This document shows, piece after piece, positions 10,383 to 22,622 of a stretch of 64,000 nucleotides of DNA. The stretch spans positions 1 to 64,000 of the forward strand of contig JAEQBH010009513.1 in the NCBI GenBank assembly GCA_016808115.1, in the 5' to 3' direction. Position 1 is the stretch's first letter, and each line of letters opens with the position of its first letter. The position numbers and the translations under genes were made by a program. The notes beneath the pieces were generated by a model, which saw nothing but the letters and a program-made list of their open reading frames with translations, did not search any database and was not told where the DNA came from. The stretch comes from Tetrastigma voinierianum. Its lineage: Eukaryota > Streptophyta > Magnoliopsida > Vitales > Vitaceae.

Positions 10383-13300
10383 CTATCCTGCGGGATGCTT
10401 GCAATCTCTTTGTTGAACTTCGACTCTAACCATGGCGGGTTCCTCTTTTATATCTTTCATCGGGACTAGGATCAGCATGATAGGCTTCGGGAAGCTTACA
10501 TGGAATGTCGGGTGAAGCTTGACCTCTCTGGTAACCCAGGTTTGTAGGCCACGTTCTCTATCGCTTCCACTGACAGGGTCCATCGTATTCCCGAATCAAA
10601 CCTCTACGGCTTGCTTATTCTGATCTTTTTCGGATCGAGGAGTTAACTTCAACGAGAACCATCTCCGCACTTTCGGAATTCGAGAGGTCTCCCACTGCAA
10701 TCGCATACTTCTTCGTAAGTCTACTTGCCTTCTCTAGAGTACGTCTGCGACTTCATCAAGCAAATCTTGCGAGACTTTGCAAACTTGTGGCGGGCTCACA
10801 CTCGTCGAAGGTTGCTGCATGTGATACGTCCGGGCGTGCGTGCCATTTGGAATTCCGTTGCTACCTCAAGGGCTGTACACGTAAGTGAACATTTGCCAGT
10901 TGTAGGACTGATGCGCGACTCTAGAAGTTCCAACCAATTTTACGAGAAGGCATCGCAGTGGCGCGAATACTCTTCAACACCTGATTCACTCTCTGCAGTA
11001 GACCATCGATCGGGTGATTCGCGATCGAGAACTTGCATTGTACCAGCGTCTTGAGCGAGCTCAACACGAAAACCTACTTGTAAACCGCGTATCTCGATCG
11101 CTTACTATGTCTTGAGCATCCCAAAATGTTTCTGCTTATTCTTGAAGAAGATCTGTGGCCTCCTTGTTGGACACTCACTCGGGTGGGATGAAGGCAGCGT
11201 GCCGAAACACGTCTACCACCACCAAAAGCGATCAGCCCTCTACTTTCGGAAACCAACGATGAAGTCCATCGACCTTTGCCATGGCTTCGGAATGGACAGA
11301 GCACGTAACAATCCAGCTTCAGCTACCAGCTCGGTCTTGTCAACTTGACAAATAATGGCATGTCTTGACATATGCTTGCACATCTTCCTTCATCTTAGGC
11401 GATGAAAGGCGGGTGCTAGCGGTGCGAAAGTTCTTTTCCTCTCTGGGTGGCCGGCCCATCTCGTATCATGTGTTTCATGGCTGACTCTTATCACGAAACG
11501 CTGAAGGCACATATAACTTCCCTCCTTTGGTAAGTAACTGGTTCTCGAGCCGGTGTAGCCTCGTGGTGCCATCTCTTACTGCTCTGCCCCGGCTTTTGAT
11601 ACGTTGAGTCTTGTGCGGCTTCGATTTCTTTCATTTGTTTGAAATGCGTGTCACAAGCCCGAACTCAGCGATCCCACATAACCACTTCCTTCTACTCAAA
11701 GCATGCTTCACTTGGTTGGTAATGGGCCGGTTATTACCCACACAAAATCAAAGTAGGCCAAGAACTCTTGCCATCAGGCTTGCTTGACGGTAAGCTCTTA
11801 GTTGTGAAGAAGATTTGACAGCATTGTCGATCCTACTACGAACGAGTTCCCATCAAGTAGTGCTTCCGAGTCTCAAGGCAATGGATGGCCAGTAGTCATC
11901 TCTTTCTCATGGTATTTGTACCTTTCCCTCTGTTGCATTCAACTTCGACTCTCAAAGGCCTGCGGTGCCCCTCTTGCACCCAGCCTCCACACAGGGCCTG
12001 TGCAGAGCGCATCCGTGTGTGCATGGCTTGGCTGGCTTCAGTGTCGGGCTGGAGTCTGAAGCTTTCGACTCGAGGTGATCGTCTTGAGCTTACGGAAGGC
12101 GACTGGCACTCAGCATCCCATTCCCACTTCCTCTCTTTTTTCAAAAGGTCCGTGAGAGCACTGGCTATCTTGGAATAGCCCAGTATAAATCTCCTGTAGT
12201 AGTTTGCTAAGCCGAGGAACGATCGAAGTTCTGTCACCTTGGTCGGGTGACGATCAATTGCTGCGCGCCATATCCATCCTTATCTCGGACTTTGAAATCG
12301 GATGACCCGAGAGAAACTTGATCACCGATGCGACAAACTCACACTTCTCTTTCTTGATACCTGGCCCCGGATTGCCTCCGGTCGCCGAGCACCATCTCAA
12401 GGTGTACCACGTGATCTTGTAGAGTCGGTGCCAGATCCTTATGTGGAGTCAGTAAACCACCACGAATGAATCCGGGAAGTCGAATAGGACATCATTCATG
12501 AGGTTACAAAATGTAAGCGGGAGCATTAGTCAAACCAAAGGCATAACCCACAAAATTCACTAAAGCCATACCGGGTTACACATGTAGTCTTTGCCTCGTC
12601 CTTCAGCCAGCGCGCGCCCGATATCACGATCGCCGATCCCAGCGGTGAAGTACTACGACCTTGCTCGGTCGGTCGACGACTCAGCGACGAAGGTAGCCGG
12701 ATCTTGTTCTTGATGCGTGACTTTGTCGGTGCCCGGTAATCCACACATCGAGCGTACCATCTTGCTTCTTACGAAGCGGCTGCCGGTGCTCCCGACGGCG
12801 CTTTGGAGGTGGACGGGCCGCGTCAACTGGCTCAATTCAAGCTGCTTCCGCAGCTCTCACCGACTCACGGTGGACTCGCTGGAGTAAGGGCTTGAAGCGG
12901 CGGTCTCGACCCTAGCACGAGCTCTATCTGATGATCCGTCTGCCTTCTCGGTGGCAGCTTCTTAGGCAACTCGGGAGGCATAACATCGACAAATCTCCTC
13001 AGTATGGGGGCTATGGCATACGGCATAGGCTTTGCTTGTCAGGCAGTCTCGATCATTCTTGCGACATATGTGCTCTCCCTTCCCTAAGGCCTTTCCTCGA
13101 GTTGAAGAGGCGGACAAGGTCTCCCACGAAGGTCTCTTAGGCGACTGATGCAGGCCACAAGCATGGCTGCTTCTCATCCATGATCATGACCCGTTCAAGT
13201 CTTGCGTGACAGAGGCTACCTTGGCTCTTTGGAAGAATCGTTACTTTAATATAAAATCAAAATCATCGAGGAACTTAGGAAGTCTGTCGTGCCTTTCGAT

Positions 13301-13490
13301 CCCCCATCTGAATTACCATGTTCTTCGCCGTACCATCGTCTGCGGTAAGCAGCTATTTACGGCTTTGAGCTGCGACATCTTTAGCGAGCTTCAAGCCAGA
13401 AGTCTGTTCACTTCCCTTGTTGATACAAAATTGTGGGTCGCTAATACCTGTCTGAAATTTTACGCCCTCCGGTCGGCAACTCGGCCTATA
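10383..13490 (-). pseudogene. pol of nested gypsy element (protease to chromodomain), broken
   Basis: Read on the minus strand in shifting frames. RT is seen at about 12530-12610 (TRYG...EF followed by the MPFGLTNAP region in decayed form). The RT thumb/RNase H boundary is at about 12110-12237 (FLGLANYYRRFI, then LLKKERKWEW). The integrase core is at about 11074-11304 (SMDFIVGF, VVVD, and SDRD-type residues in alternating frames). The C-terminal part at about 10480-10560 has KLHPTFHVSF. A chromodomain-like stretch follows at about 10340-10460. These are the usual pol domains in gypsy order. Numerous stops and frameshifts make it non-functional as written. Assignment to gypsy is firm; the exact lineage is not determined. 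Confidence 0.8.
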
Positions 13491-14440
13491 TCAGTCCTCT
13501 TGTGGTCGCCTCGGCCCATCGCATTCAACAACTGAAGAGGGTTGGCTCTTGTAGGGCCTCTGCTCCGCTATCTTCCCCGTCTTCGGCTATGATTGCATTG
13601 AGCTTCTCCCTCCTTGGGCAGTCCCTCGCTCGATGTGGCCCATCGCAGATAAAGCATCCGACGGCACGGTAGCTTGGCGAAGTCCGCTTCTCCCCCGGCT
13701 TTTGCATATCACTGCGGCTTCTTGCCAGCCCTTGCCTCCGCTCTTGGAGGACTTTCTCGACTTCCGGTTCGACTCTTTCTGTGGCGCTTTCCGCTTTTAG
13801 GTGGGATTAGAGGAAAGAGGTCACTACGTGATAGGATAGAGCGATCCAATGCCGCCATGGCGACGAGTCTTGGACACTTGCCTCCTCAGTTCAGTTTGAG
13901 CCCATCCCTGCAATCCGGACATGAAGTTGAACAGCTTGTCGACTTCAGACATGTCCTTGATAATCGAGATCAACGAGCTAAACTCCTTCACGCAATCTCA
14001 CGGCCGGGTAGGCCGTACGCCCCGGTTTCTTGGAGATTCCCTCGCCATCCTGCGTGTTCGTGGGTAGGCCCGATCCTTCGGTTCCTTTTTCCAAGATCTC
14101 GGCTCGATCTTTGGTGACGTGACGGCGTCGTCGCTCGTTCGGTCCGCCACCAAAACTGCATCACTGTCGAAATACATAGTGGTTATCGTTGCTGTTCACC
14201 TGCGTTATTCGGCGGCGATGATATTGCTCCATGTCGGAGGAGTTCTCTAAGTCTTTGCGTTCCTTTTCCTAAAGTCTTGGGCTCGGTGCTCGCTGCTCGG
14301 GAGGCGGTCTGCGGTAGATGGCGTGCCACTGCACCTTGCTCAGCCGGCAACACGATCTCCCCCCTCACAGAGATCTGATCGCTCCTGTGAACTCCTCGAT
14401 CATGGCTGCGTTCGGTCATGGAATGACCTCATCCGTTCCT
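13491..14440 (-). pseudogene. gag of nested gypsy element, broken
   Basis: On the minus strand a CCHC zinc knuckle is present at about 13630-13670 (CFICDGPHRARDC, spacing C-x2-C-x4-H-x4-C). Upstream at about 13880-14000 a capsid-like stretch reads VKEFSSL...IKDMSEVDKLFNF...WAQTELRRQ. Further upstream, about 14215-14330, comes a degraded FRKRNAK...MEQY region. This order (capsid, then zinc knuckle, then pol) is that of gypsy gag. Frames are interrupted several times. The probable start lies near 14419 on the minus strand but is uncertain. Confidence 0.78.
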
Positions 14441-14650
14441 CGACTTTCTCGGGTCTCTAACCGATTCTTGTGAGTCGAGTATGAGAGCGGCATCCATCTA
14501 TCGATTGAAAGGGTGGAGTCCGCCTCGATTCACATGCCATCTCGGTGTCAAACTGTGGACCTTTTGGTTGCCTACCTCGGCCTCTATCCTTGCTACTTGC
14601 TCACGCGACGCATCATAAAATCATCCTCGCGTTCCCAGCCATCAGGTGAC

Positions 14651-14664
14651 TCTTGATACCAAGC
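14651..14664 (-). other. Primer-binding site of nested element
   Basis: The minus strand reads GCTTGGTATCAAGAG directly after the 5' LTR. This differs from the tRNA-iMet site TGGTATCAGAGC by one extra base, so it is a slightly decayed initiator-Met primer site. It fixes the orientation of the element. Confidence 0.65.
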
Positions 14665-15497
14665 TGTCCTGCGCCTTCTTTTTTGGCTCGTGTGCGGCGC
14701 CACAAGAACCGTGACGACCTTCTCAATGCCTCACTATTCTCTCGAACCGCAGGAACTAGGGCACTCTCCCCCGAGCTCGTATTTTATTAGCTAAAATCTG
14801 AGACAATTTTGCAAGGCTCCCACATCTCGGGGCTCATGTGCTTTCTTTGGATCCAACTCGAATGTAAGATTAACGGTGGGCACATGGGGCCCTTTATATA
14901 GGATGCTCGAGAGCGATCACGATCTGATTATATTTAAGTCTACTTTCAACTCTAGTGCTTCCCGATCAATGACTTGACCTGATCCTTCCCTTCCCAGGAG
15001 TCATTTGAATAGGCTTACATCTTGGCGACCATGCGATTCCCACCACGGTAGGAGTCCTCCCTGCCTAGAGTGCGTTCCGCCCTAGGAGTCCGGCCAGCTT
15101 GAGAGTCTTTCCCGCCTAGGGTAGGAGTCCTTCTGGTGGGGAGTCTGCCCGCCTAGGAGTCCTTCCCTTAGGACTCCTTGGGGTGTAAGGTACTTGTTAC
15201 TTCGGATTAGGAAACTGCGCCCCGAGGCTCTGCTATGTATTCAGCGACATTCTCCCACTGATTCTGTTTGCCTCCAAGTGCCATGAGAGCCCCCTCTAAG
15301 CCATGAGAGTCTTGTGACTGACCCATCGTCTGACGGATCTGCGCTTTGCGCTCATGTGCGTGCGGCTCTACGCTTGTGCCTCTGACCGCATGTTTTCCCA
15401 ACCTTGCCTTGCTCCGTTTTTCCCTTAGAGGCCATAAGGGCCAAGCGGCGCCCTCATGCGCCGCGGGACTCGTGTTATCTCTAGTCGAGGAGCTAAC
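14665..15497 (-). repeat. 5' LTR of nested gypsy element
   Basis: It is homologous to 9315-10209 along its whole length, with many small indels. It shares the TATA box (14892-14900) and the CCTAGG-containing repeats (about 15070-15170). It ends AGCTAAC where the other copy has GCTAACA. Confidence 0.8.
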
Positions 15498-16306
15498 GAT
15501 GACCACGACACGGCCAAGGGGGAGGCCCGCAGCAAGCCGACGGCGTGCGTCTTGTAGCGGCTTGTTTGAGAGCGTGTCCGCAATACAATAAATTGTATCG
15601 TGGCCGGGCGGCTTGGCCAGCGGGGATGGAGTCACGTCCTGATCAATTTATCGTGACGGGAGGCGGCTGTCGTAGAGGTGTGTCCGCGATACAATGCGTT
15701 TAATATCGTGGCGAAGTGTGAATTGGCTAGGAGAGTCGCGATACAAATTGTATTGCGGTGGGGCGACGCGAGTCGCTACAACGCCGCGGCAGCCCGTTGG
15801 GCGTGTCGCGGGCGAGGCCAAGACACATGGCGAGCGGCGGCGATACGGCGAGCACGCTGCGACACGGCCGGTCTTGGGCCTCTGACACGGCTGCGCTGCG
15901 CTCCGCGACACGGTAGCGATTCGTGGCGACACAGGCGCGGTGCGCCTGACTTCAGGTCCGTTGGGTGTGCACGGTGCACCAACACGATTTGGACTTCGGT
16001 CTGCTTGTTTCTAAGTCAGCGTTCATAAACCATAGTTCACAAGATTTTCAAAAAAAAAAAAAATAATAATAATAATAAAATCAAATTAAATCAAATCAAA
16101 TTAAATAAAATCTTTTAAAAATGAAATTTTCTAGAAATAAATTTTTTATTTGCATTTGATTTAATATATTCAATTATTGTCTTTGCATTTCCCTATGAAT
16201 GCATGGACATAATGTCACGAGTACTACGTATATGAATAGTGTCTCGAGTGTGTTTTATGCATAGAATCTTGCATTAGAGGTACAACTTGCCATTTGACAT
16301 GTGTAG
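15498..16306 (+). other. Gypsy leader, right part, GC-rich with short palindromes
   Basis: This is a continuation of the untranslated leader of the 6904-22622 element. The first ~520 bases are strongly GC-rich and contain three related units of the form GTGTCCGCRATACAAT or TCGCGATACAA. Two of these form near-perfect inverted repeats (15583-15598 and 15737-15757). Short GACACGG-type repeats follow to about 15930. The last ~250 bases are AT-rich with an AAT run (about 16059-16078), running up to the gag start. No credible reading frame is seen. Confidence 0.6.
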
Positions 16307-17412
16307 ATGGCTGATGAGGAAGAAGCGAGGGCGTAGGGCGTCCGCGGAGTGCCCCGGTCGGGAGCACCACCGGTGTTGGCCGGTATGCTTTTGTTGAGCG
16401 GTGAGTGTTTGGTGGCCTGGCTTATTACGAGCTGGTGCGCGGCGGTAGCGGGGAGGTCAGAAGTAACCTCAGGGTTCAAAGGCATCATCCTCGACATTCG
16501 CGGGAGATCGATGGTGGCACATTTGGTTCATGCAGTCGAGAGAAGGTGTTAGGAGGCTATAGGTTACCTCGACCTTACGACCCGGGATAAGTAAATTTGT
16601 TCATGGGTAAGTATTTTCCGGATCTTTGCTTGAGACATCACGAAGGCTCGAGTTCCTAGAGCTGAGCAAGGGGGCGATGGCTTGTGATGGATTATGTGGC
16701 TAGATTCCACGGAGCTGCCGTTTGCGATGACTACATAGCTACGGACCTTGGCCAAAGTCGGGAGATTCGAGAATGGGGCTGAGTTGTCCATTTGGGGCGG
16801 GATTGTAGGACTTCGCCTACGGGACATGAGACTTCCATGGTTGGGGCCGGCCTTGACCGTAGAGAGAGAGATCGAGGATGCTCGAAGCACTCGGGATGCG
16901 AGGTGTTACTAGCAAAGGAAGGAGAGTCGGTCTTCTTCTAGTTAAAAATAGCGGGAGGGCTTCTAGTTCACGGGGATCCGAGTCTGACCATCAGGGCGAG
17001 GGGCAGTTAGGGTTCTGGTCGGGCGGGGCATATAGTGTGTTATCATTGTCGGCTGGACACGTAGGGAAGGAGAGTTGCCCCCAGAGACGAGGATCGAGGT
17101 TCGGGATACTTCAATCCCGGTCGGCAATAGGACGGGAGAGGATATAGTATATTCCTCCATGGCACAGTACGGTAGGAGGAGCCGGTTTCAATCTCGAGGG
17201 TGCACGGGCACCTCTTTGTGCAGTAGGCGAGAGGCCCGGGTTAAGGGGCGAGGGCGGGAGGATGAGGCCCCTGAGCTGAGGGCGTCGGGGTTGAGGGCGT
17301 GTCTACGCCATCACACCTTGGTGAGTCAACGAGATCAGCCCGGTTATACGAGGTCGTTTTCTATCTCGCCTATGGGCAAGAGTGTTGTCGATTACGGTGC
17401 TGTATTCATATA
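16307..17412 (+). pseudogene. gag of the gypsy element, broken
   Basis: The start codon at 16307 is chosen because the preceding CATTTGACATGTGTAG and the following Arg/Pro-rich codons match the gag starts at 55307 and 31377 (minus). Capsid-like residues MGKYFPD are at about 16602-16625. A zinc knuckle of C-x2-C-x4-H-x4-C type is recognisable at about 17037-17080 once a frameshift is allowed. There are in-frame stops within the first 15 codons, so no protein can be made from this copy as written. The gag leads straight into protease. Confidence 0.75.
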
Positions 17413-20400
17413 GCATTTGCATCGGTTGTGATAGAGAGTTGGGCTTAGAGGGTTAAGGCGCTGAGGGCCCTTATTGTGAGTTCTCCCGTAGGGATTAGGG
17501 CGAGAATAGGGATGATATGTTGTGGTTGCGAGTTAGAGATCTCGAGGACTCTACTCACAGTGGACCTTAGGATCATGGACATGTCAGAGTTCGACGTCAT
17601 CCTAGGGATGGAATTGGTGTGACTTCAGAGTCGTTATCGATTGTGAGCGTAGGAGTTCTTTGCCCACCGCAGCGGGGCGATACTCGTGTTGTATTCGGGG
17701 GACAAGCATGATATTTTTCCCCATACGGTTATGCGAGTCAAGGTCATCGAGGAGACCGGTTAATTTTGGTTGCTTCGCGAGCCTTACAGAGGGCGAGGTG
17801 AGACGGTTTTAAATCTTCCTCGAGTAGTCTGAGTATGAGGATGTTTTCCGGATAGATGCCCAGGATTGCCTCATGGTTGTAGACTGGTATTGAATTACAC
17901 CTGGTACTTCGCCCATTTCTATGACTTCGCATTGGATGGCACCGGTTGAGTTGCAGGAACTGAGTCCGGCCCTACGCGAACTCTTTGGATAAGGGGTTCA
18001 TTAAGCAGAGCACTTCACCGTAAGAGCTCCGGTTGCATTTCGCGAGAAGCCGGACAAGACCCTTTGGCCCGTACGTGATTGCAGACAGGTTGAATAGGAG
18101 TTCACGATCGAATCGGGTACCCATTATCGGATTGTTGATTTGTTGTCCGAGTTGAGAGGAGCGTGAGTCTACTCAGATAGACCTTACACTAGTTACCATC
18201 GAGTGAGGGTTAGGGAATGAAATATCGATAAGACAACGTTTAGGGCTGCGTTATGGGCACTTTGAGTTCTGGTGATGCCCTTTGGATTGTGAATGTATAG
18301 CGACATTCATGGATCTCATGCATAAGAGCCATTTTCAACCCTATTTGGATTAATGTCGTGGTCTTCGTGGATGACATCTTGATCTACTCCCAGTCAGGGT
18401 GGGAGCATGAGTATCATTTGAGGATTGTGTTACAGTTGTTGAGAGACCATCAGTTGTACGCCAAGTTCAGTAAGTGCGAGTTTTGGCTTTCCTGAAGTGA
18501 GATTTTTGGGACACGTGGTGTCAACATCAGGCGTGTTAGTGGACCTAGAGAAGGTCGGCGGGTGATAGTGAGGAGGGCGAAGTCGATCTTCGAGATATCA
18601 CGATTTCTTGGGATTGGTACGGGTACTACAAAAGATTCATTGAGATTTCTCGATTCGGCACTATGTGAGGTGACCTGAAAGTCAAGTTTGATTAAGTTCA
18701 TCGATGCAAGGCATTCCGGGAGTTGAAAGGAGCTTACTTCAGCTCCTATCTTGATATATAGTCTGGACGGGGGACGGAGACAAGGGGTACACGGTGTATT
18801 GTGATCCCATCGGCCCGGGGCAGGATGTGTTTTGATGCGGTCGGGAGGGAGTAGTAACTATGGTTCCACGTCAATTGAAGAATCATGGCGAGTTACCACA
18901 CCGCGATATGAGTTAGCGTAGTCTTCGACTTGAAAATTTGGCGCTATTACTTATATGGTGAGGAGTTCGAGGTGTACTCATACCTGAAATCAGTATATTT
19001 TCAGCGTGAGGACCTCAATGAGGCAACGTAGATGGATGGAGTTCCTGAAAGTTATGACTTCACTTTGCATTACCATCACGGTAAGGCAAATGGCCAGTGA
19101 ATTGATACACTTTCGGTCGGGAGTCAGGGCATTAGCTGGCATTATAGCTTCGGGAGTGGCGGATGCTCGAAGCGTAGGACGATTTGAAATTTCCTGCCGA
19201 TGCGGCCCGGGCTGGTGCGTTGGAGAGTTTAGTAGCTACACCATCTCTGCGGTGAAGCGGTGATTGAGTCCTGGGGGCGGGACGGAGGTGAGTGTCCATC
19301 GGGGACTAGAGTACGGTGGGTGCTGGTGGCGAAATTTGGGCCAGATCCCACGTGGATGGTAGTCGCCGGTATAGAGGGCGGAGTAGTGAGTCCCCCGGTT
19401 GGCCGGGCCCAGAGAGAGATTCTGGGGGAGTTTCAGAACGCTCTTGATTTGTCGTGCATCCAGGTAGCACGAAGATGTACCAAGATCTTCGTCATCAGTA
19501 TTACTGGAGTGGAATGAAAAGACATGTAGGGGACTTTGTTCGACGATGTCTCACGTGTCAGCAGGTTAAGGATGAACACCAGAAGCCAGCAGGGCTACTT
19601 CAACCATTGGAGGTGGCTGAGTGGAAGTGGGAGCACATCACGATGGATTTTGTGACCCACTTGCCATGGACACCGTAGAGACATGATGCGGTATGTTGAT
19701 GAGTGGGCCAAACTCACGAATCGATACATTTTCTAGCCGTGTGGATAACCTTCACATTAGGAATATTCTACCCAGGTGTATATTCTAGAGATCGTCGGCT
19801 ACATGGGTACCGGTATCCATAGTGTCGGATAGAGACTGAGGTTTCTGACGCACTTTTTGGAAGAGTTTCCAAAGGCTATGGGCCTGACTAACCATGAGTC
19901 GACTTTCCACCCACGGGCGGATGAATTGGTCGAGGGACTATACGGGTGTTAGAGGACATCTTTGCGAGTATGTCGTCTTGGATTATAAGGTAGCGCTAGG
20001 AAAACAGTACCCTTAGTGGGTCTTTCTGACAACGATTATCGGGCAAGTAATTATCTGGATGGCACCGTATGAGGCATTATATGGGGTATGCGGATCACTA
20101 TATGTTGGACCAGAGGTGGGAGGCTCCATCAACGGTCACGATCGGTCAGAACACCTCAGGAAGGTAAACGATCTGACGGCGTCTTCTCACGGCTCAGAGC
20201 CGACATAAGAGCTATGCTGATGTACGACGTCGACCCTTAGAGTTCGAGGTTGGAGATCACGTCTTCTTGAAGGTGATGCCTAAGAGAGGAGCGGTTAGGT
20301 TCGGCAAGTGAGGGAAGCTATCACCGGGGTTTGTGGGCCTTCGGGTACTCGAGAGGGGTGAGCCTTTGCCAGCGTACGGTTGTCTTTGCAGCCCGGCATG

Positions 20401-20660
20401 TCGGGTGTCGAGGTATTTCACGTCTCTCCATGCTCGGGAGTACACTCCCGAATCCAGCTCAAGTAGTGGATTGGGGAGAGGTTGAGGTTGACACGGATGG
20501 GACCTTCGAGGAGGGACTAGTGTGCATTGTGGATAGCCGGGATTAGGTTTTGCGACGCAAGACCGTGAGGCTAGTCAGGGTGCTATAGCGGCACCATGGA
20601 GTGGATGAGTCAACGTGGGAGCGCGAGGACACGATGCGGGCCACTTATCGCTTCTTGTTT
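17413..20660 (+). pseudogene. pol of the gypsy element: PR, RT, RNase H, integrase, chromodomain; broken
   Basis: The protease end is marked by SEFDVILGM at about 17585-17612. RT motifs include MPFGL (about 18270), VFVDDILIYSQ (about 18360-18398) and KCEFWL (about 18475). RNase H ends near 19080 with RRWMEFLK. The integrase zinc-binding part is at about 19454-19600 (HPGSTKMYQDLR, CLTCQQVK), followed by WKWEHITMDFV. Core motifs VSDRD and TFHP are at about 19820-19920. A chromodomain follows at about 20525-20650 (VLRRKTVRLVRVL, then STWEREDTMR). The domain order RT-RH-IN-chromodomain defines a chromovirus. Frameshifts and stops are frequent throughout. Confidence 0.87.
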
Positions 20661-20787
20661 AGGGATTAAGGTACGTGATTTAGTCGCTTAATACTTAAAT
20701 GACTAGTTTACATGCATGGTATAGTGCACGTTGCATATGCATGTGGTTCGTTGCGATTGTATTAAATTTTGAGACGAAATTCCTTTT

Positions 20788-20799
20788 AAGGAAGGAGAA
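20788..20799 (+). other. Polypurine tract
   Basis: AAGGAAGGAGAA lies immediately 5' of the 3' LTR start, preceded by GAGACGAAATTCC. The same GACGAAATTC...AAGGAGAAGAA arrangement precedes the 3' LTR at 55526, which supports the call. Confidence 0.85.
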
Positions 20800-22622
20800 T
20801 GTAAAAATCAGGAAGGATTAAATTTTCTTAAAAAAAATTAAAGCAACAATTTCGGTAAAAATCCGAAATTTTTCTAGATCTTAGATGACGAAACGGACTG
20901 TTGGAATCATATCGTGAAATCTAGTTACCACGTCGAATTTCATCGAATTCAGAGACAATTGGTCTTTCATGTTTTTCGAGGCACCGAGTGTCGGGTGTCG
21001 TAAAACGGGTTTGAGAGACATGTGATGTGACAAAAGTCACCTACTACATGTACTCTTCTGACACATGTTGCAAGATTAGAGAGATGATGGAAATGGATGG
21101 CCTAGATAGTGCCAAGTGTCAAAAATCTAGAAGAAGGGACATGATGAGAATTAAATGAATTGTTAATGATAATAAGACAAAAGAGTCAAATAGTGATCAT
21201 CTTCTCCATTATTTGAAAGCCAAAACGTGCAGGAGAGGAGAAGGAGATCACGAGTGGGCATTTGGGGATTTGAGGTTTTTAGAGAGAGAGAGAGCACCTT
21301 CTCTCTAGATTTTCGATCGATCGAACCGTCGGTTCTCGACGGAGTAAGAAGTAAAGTCGTTCTACGCGGCGGCACCGATTTGGTGGAGTTTCGACAACTC
21401 CAAGAGGTAGGGATCTTTTCCTACTTGCGTTAATCTTTGGCTAAGAGCCATGTAAATGGTTAGGAATGTTCTGAGGCTTGTTTTAGCCATAAATTCGGTC
21501 TCAAAAAGCTTTGGTAGCTGGAGAAAATTCAATTTGTGTGGTCGTGAGCCGGTAGCAGGGTTTCAGCATTCACATGAATGATGACACAAAATTTTAGTGT
21601 GAAAATGTGTTTGGTTGAGTGATTCAAATGAATTACTCGTGTTTGTTAATTAACCCATGTGGCTAATTTTGGTGTAATTGATTGTGAATTTGCATAACAT
21701 GTTTTATGTGATTTAATTATGTTAATATATATGCATGTGAATTTATTAACATGAATGTGTTGGGTGGCATCATACATTCCATATGCCTTTGGGGGCACCT
21801 AGAATATTAGGAGTGAGTGCATGGCTTGTGGAAATGAAATATAAAAGCGAAAATGTTTGTGAAGAAGGAATTTCGACGGAAGATTTTCTTAAGATTGCCT
21901 TGGAGGGGGCGTTAGCGGATCACTTAGGATGAGGACCCGCCGCTGTTTGAAGAGTTATCCGACAGGTCGCTGGGGTTGGTCAATATTTTTACGAGCTTCG
22001 GTAGTGATTTTCAGAACAAAAAGCTTTTGTTGTAAGAAAATTTTACTCGCATTCGGCTTAGGCATATGTGAGAGTCGGTGAGGACTTCGGGACTTGTGGT
22101 TAGTCATGTAGACATTCCGGTGGTTCATGAAATTGCTTGAATGTGATTTCATGCATGTGCACTTAGGTGGGGAGTAACCCATGTAGAAATTATCTCTCTT
22201 GGGCTTTGCCATGCAGTCGAAGGGACAGCGTTTAGTCTACGGGGAGGCGATCGGAAGGCGACACTCATTGAGGCCAGTTTGAAGAAGAAAGCCCAGGCTT
22301 GTGGCTTTAATATTGTGTGTATAACATGTATTGGGAATGTTGTAAAACTTTTAATATATGTTGAATTAAGTGAATTATTAACTCTTGAACTATGGTATAT
22401 AGTTGGTGTATTTTGATGAAGTCTTGATGTGGGTCCAGTGGTGGAGTGTTTACTCATGTCTACGTGTCTCATAAGGATTGATGTTGGGACAGGTTGTAGT
22501 TTGGTGAGAGCTCCGTGCAAAGGAGACTACGCCCGGTACATATCAGTGGTGGGTTATCCGACATCCACAATTATCCATGAGTTAATGAGTTGTCAAGCGG
22601 TTCTTGATTTTAGGGCGTCACA
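20800..22622 (+). repeat. 3' LTR of the gypsy element
   Basis: The 1,823 bp LTR starts TGTAAAAATC and ends GGGCGTCACA. It is homologous to 6904-8736 throughout, with scattered small indels. The hairpin near its 3' end is weaker than in the 5' LTR. SD2 copy A resumes directly after it. Confidence 0.87.

Larger units (their letters stand above)
9315..15497 (-). mobile_element. Nested Ty3/gypsy chromovirus-like element, reverse orientation
   Basis: The element is bounded by two similar LTRs (14665-15497 as 5' LTR, 9315-10209 as 3' LTR on the minus strand). It carries gag with a zinc knuckle, RT, integrase and a chromodomain-like C-terminus, all reading on the minus strand. It lies within the leader of the 6904-22622 element, so it is the younger insertion. 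No clean target-site duplication is visible (GTAGG to the left, GATGA to the right). Base composition is more GC-rich than its surroundings. The LTR and domain sequences differ clearly from those of the host element, so it is a different family. All frames are broken. Confidence 0.82.
6904..22622 (+). mobile_element. Ty3/gypsy chromovirus, near complete, with a nested insertion
   Basis: The element has 5' LTR, initiator-Met primer site, long leader, gag, protease, RT, RNase H, integrase with C-terminal chromodomain, polypurine tract and 3' LTR in that order. It inserted in SD2 copy A. The shared flank CTTC (6900-6903 and 22623-22626) is what remains of the usual 5-bp target duplication, and copies B and C give the unoccupied site near 41120 and 63115. 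A second gypsy element (9315-15497) sits in its leader in the opposite orientation. Without that insert the element is about 9.5 kb. Domain order, the chromodomain, the tRNA-iMet primer site and LTRs of about 1.8 kb fit the Tekay/Del group of plant chromoviruses; that assignment is inference. All coding frames are broken. Confidence 0.88.

Noticed and set aside
9872..10469. Overlapping plus-strand frames of 60-110 residues
   Set aside because: They lie in the 3' LTR and the antisense of gypsy pol, with no counterpart in the paired LTR.
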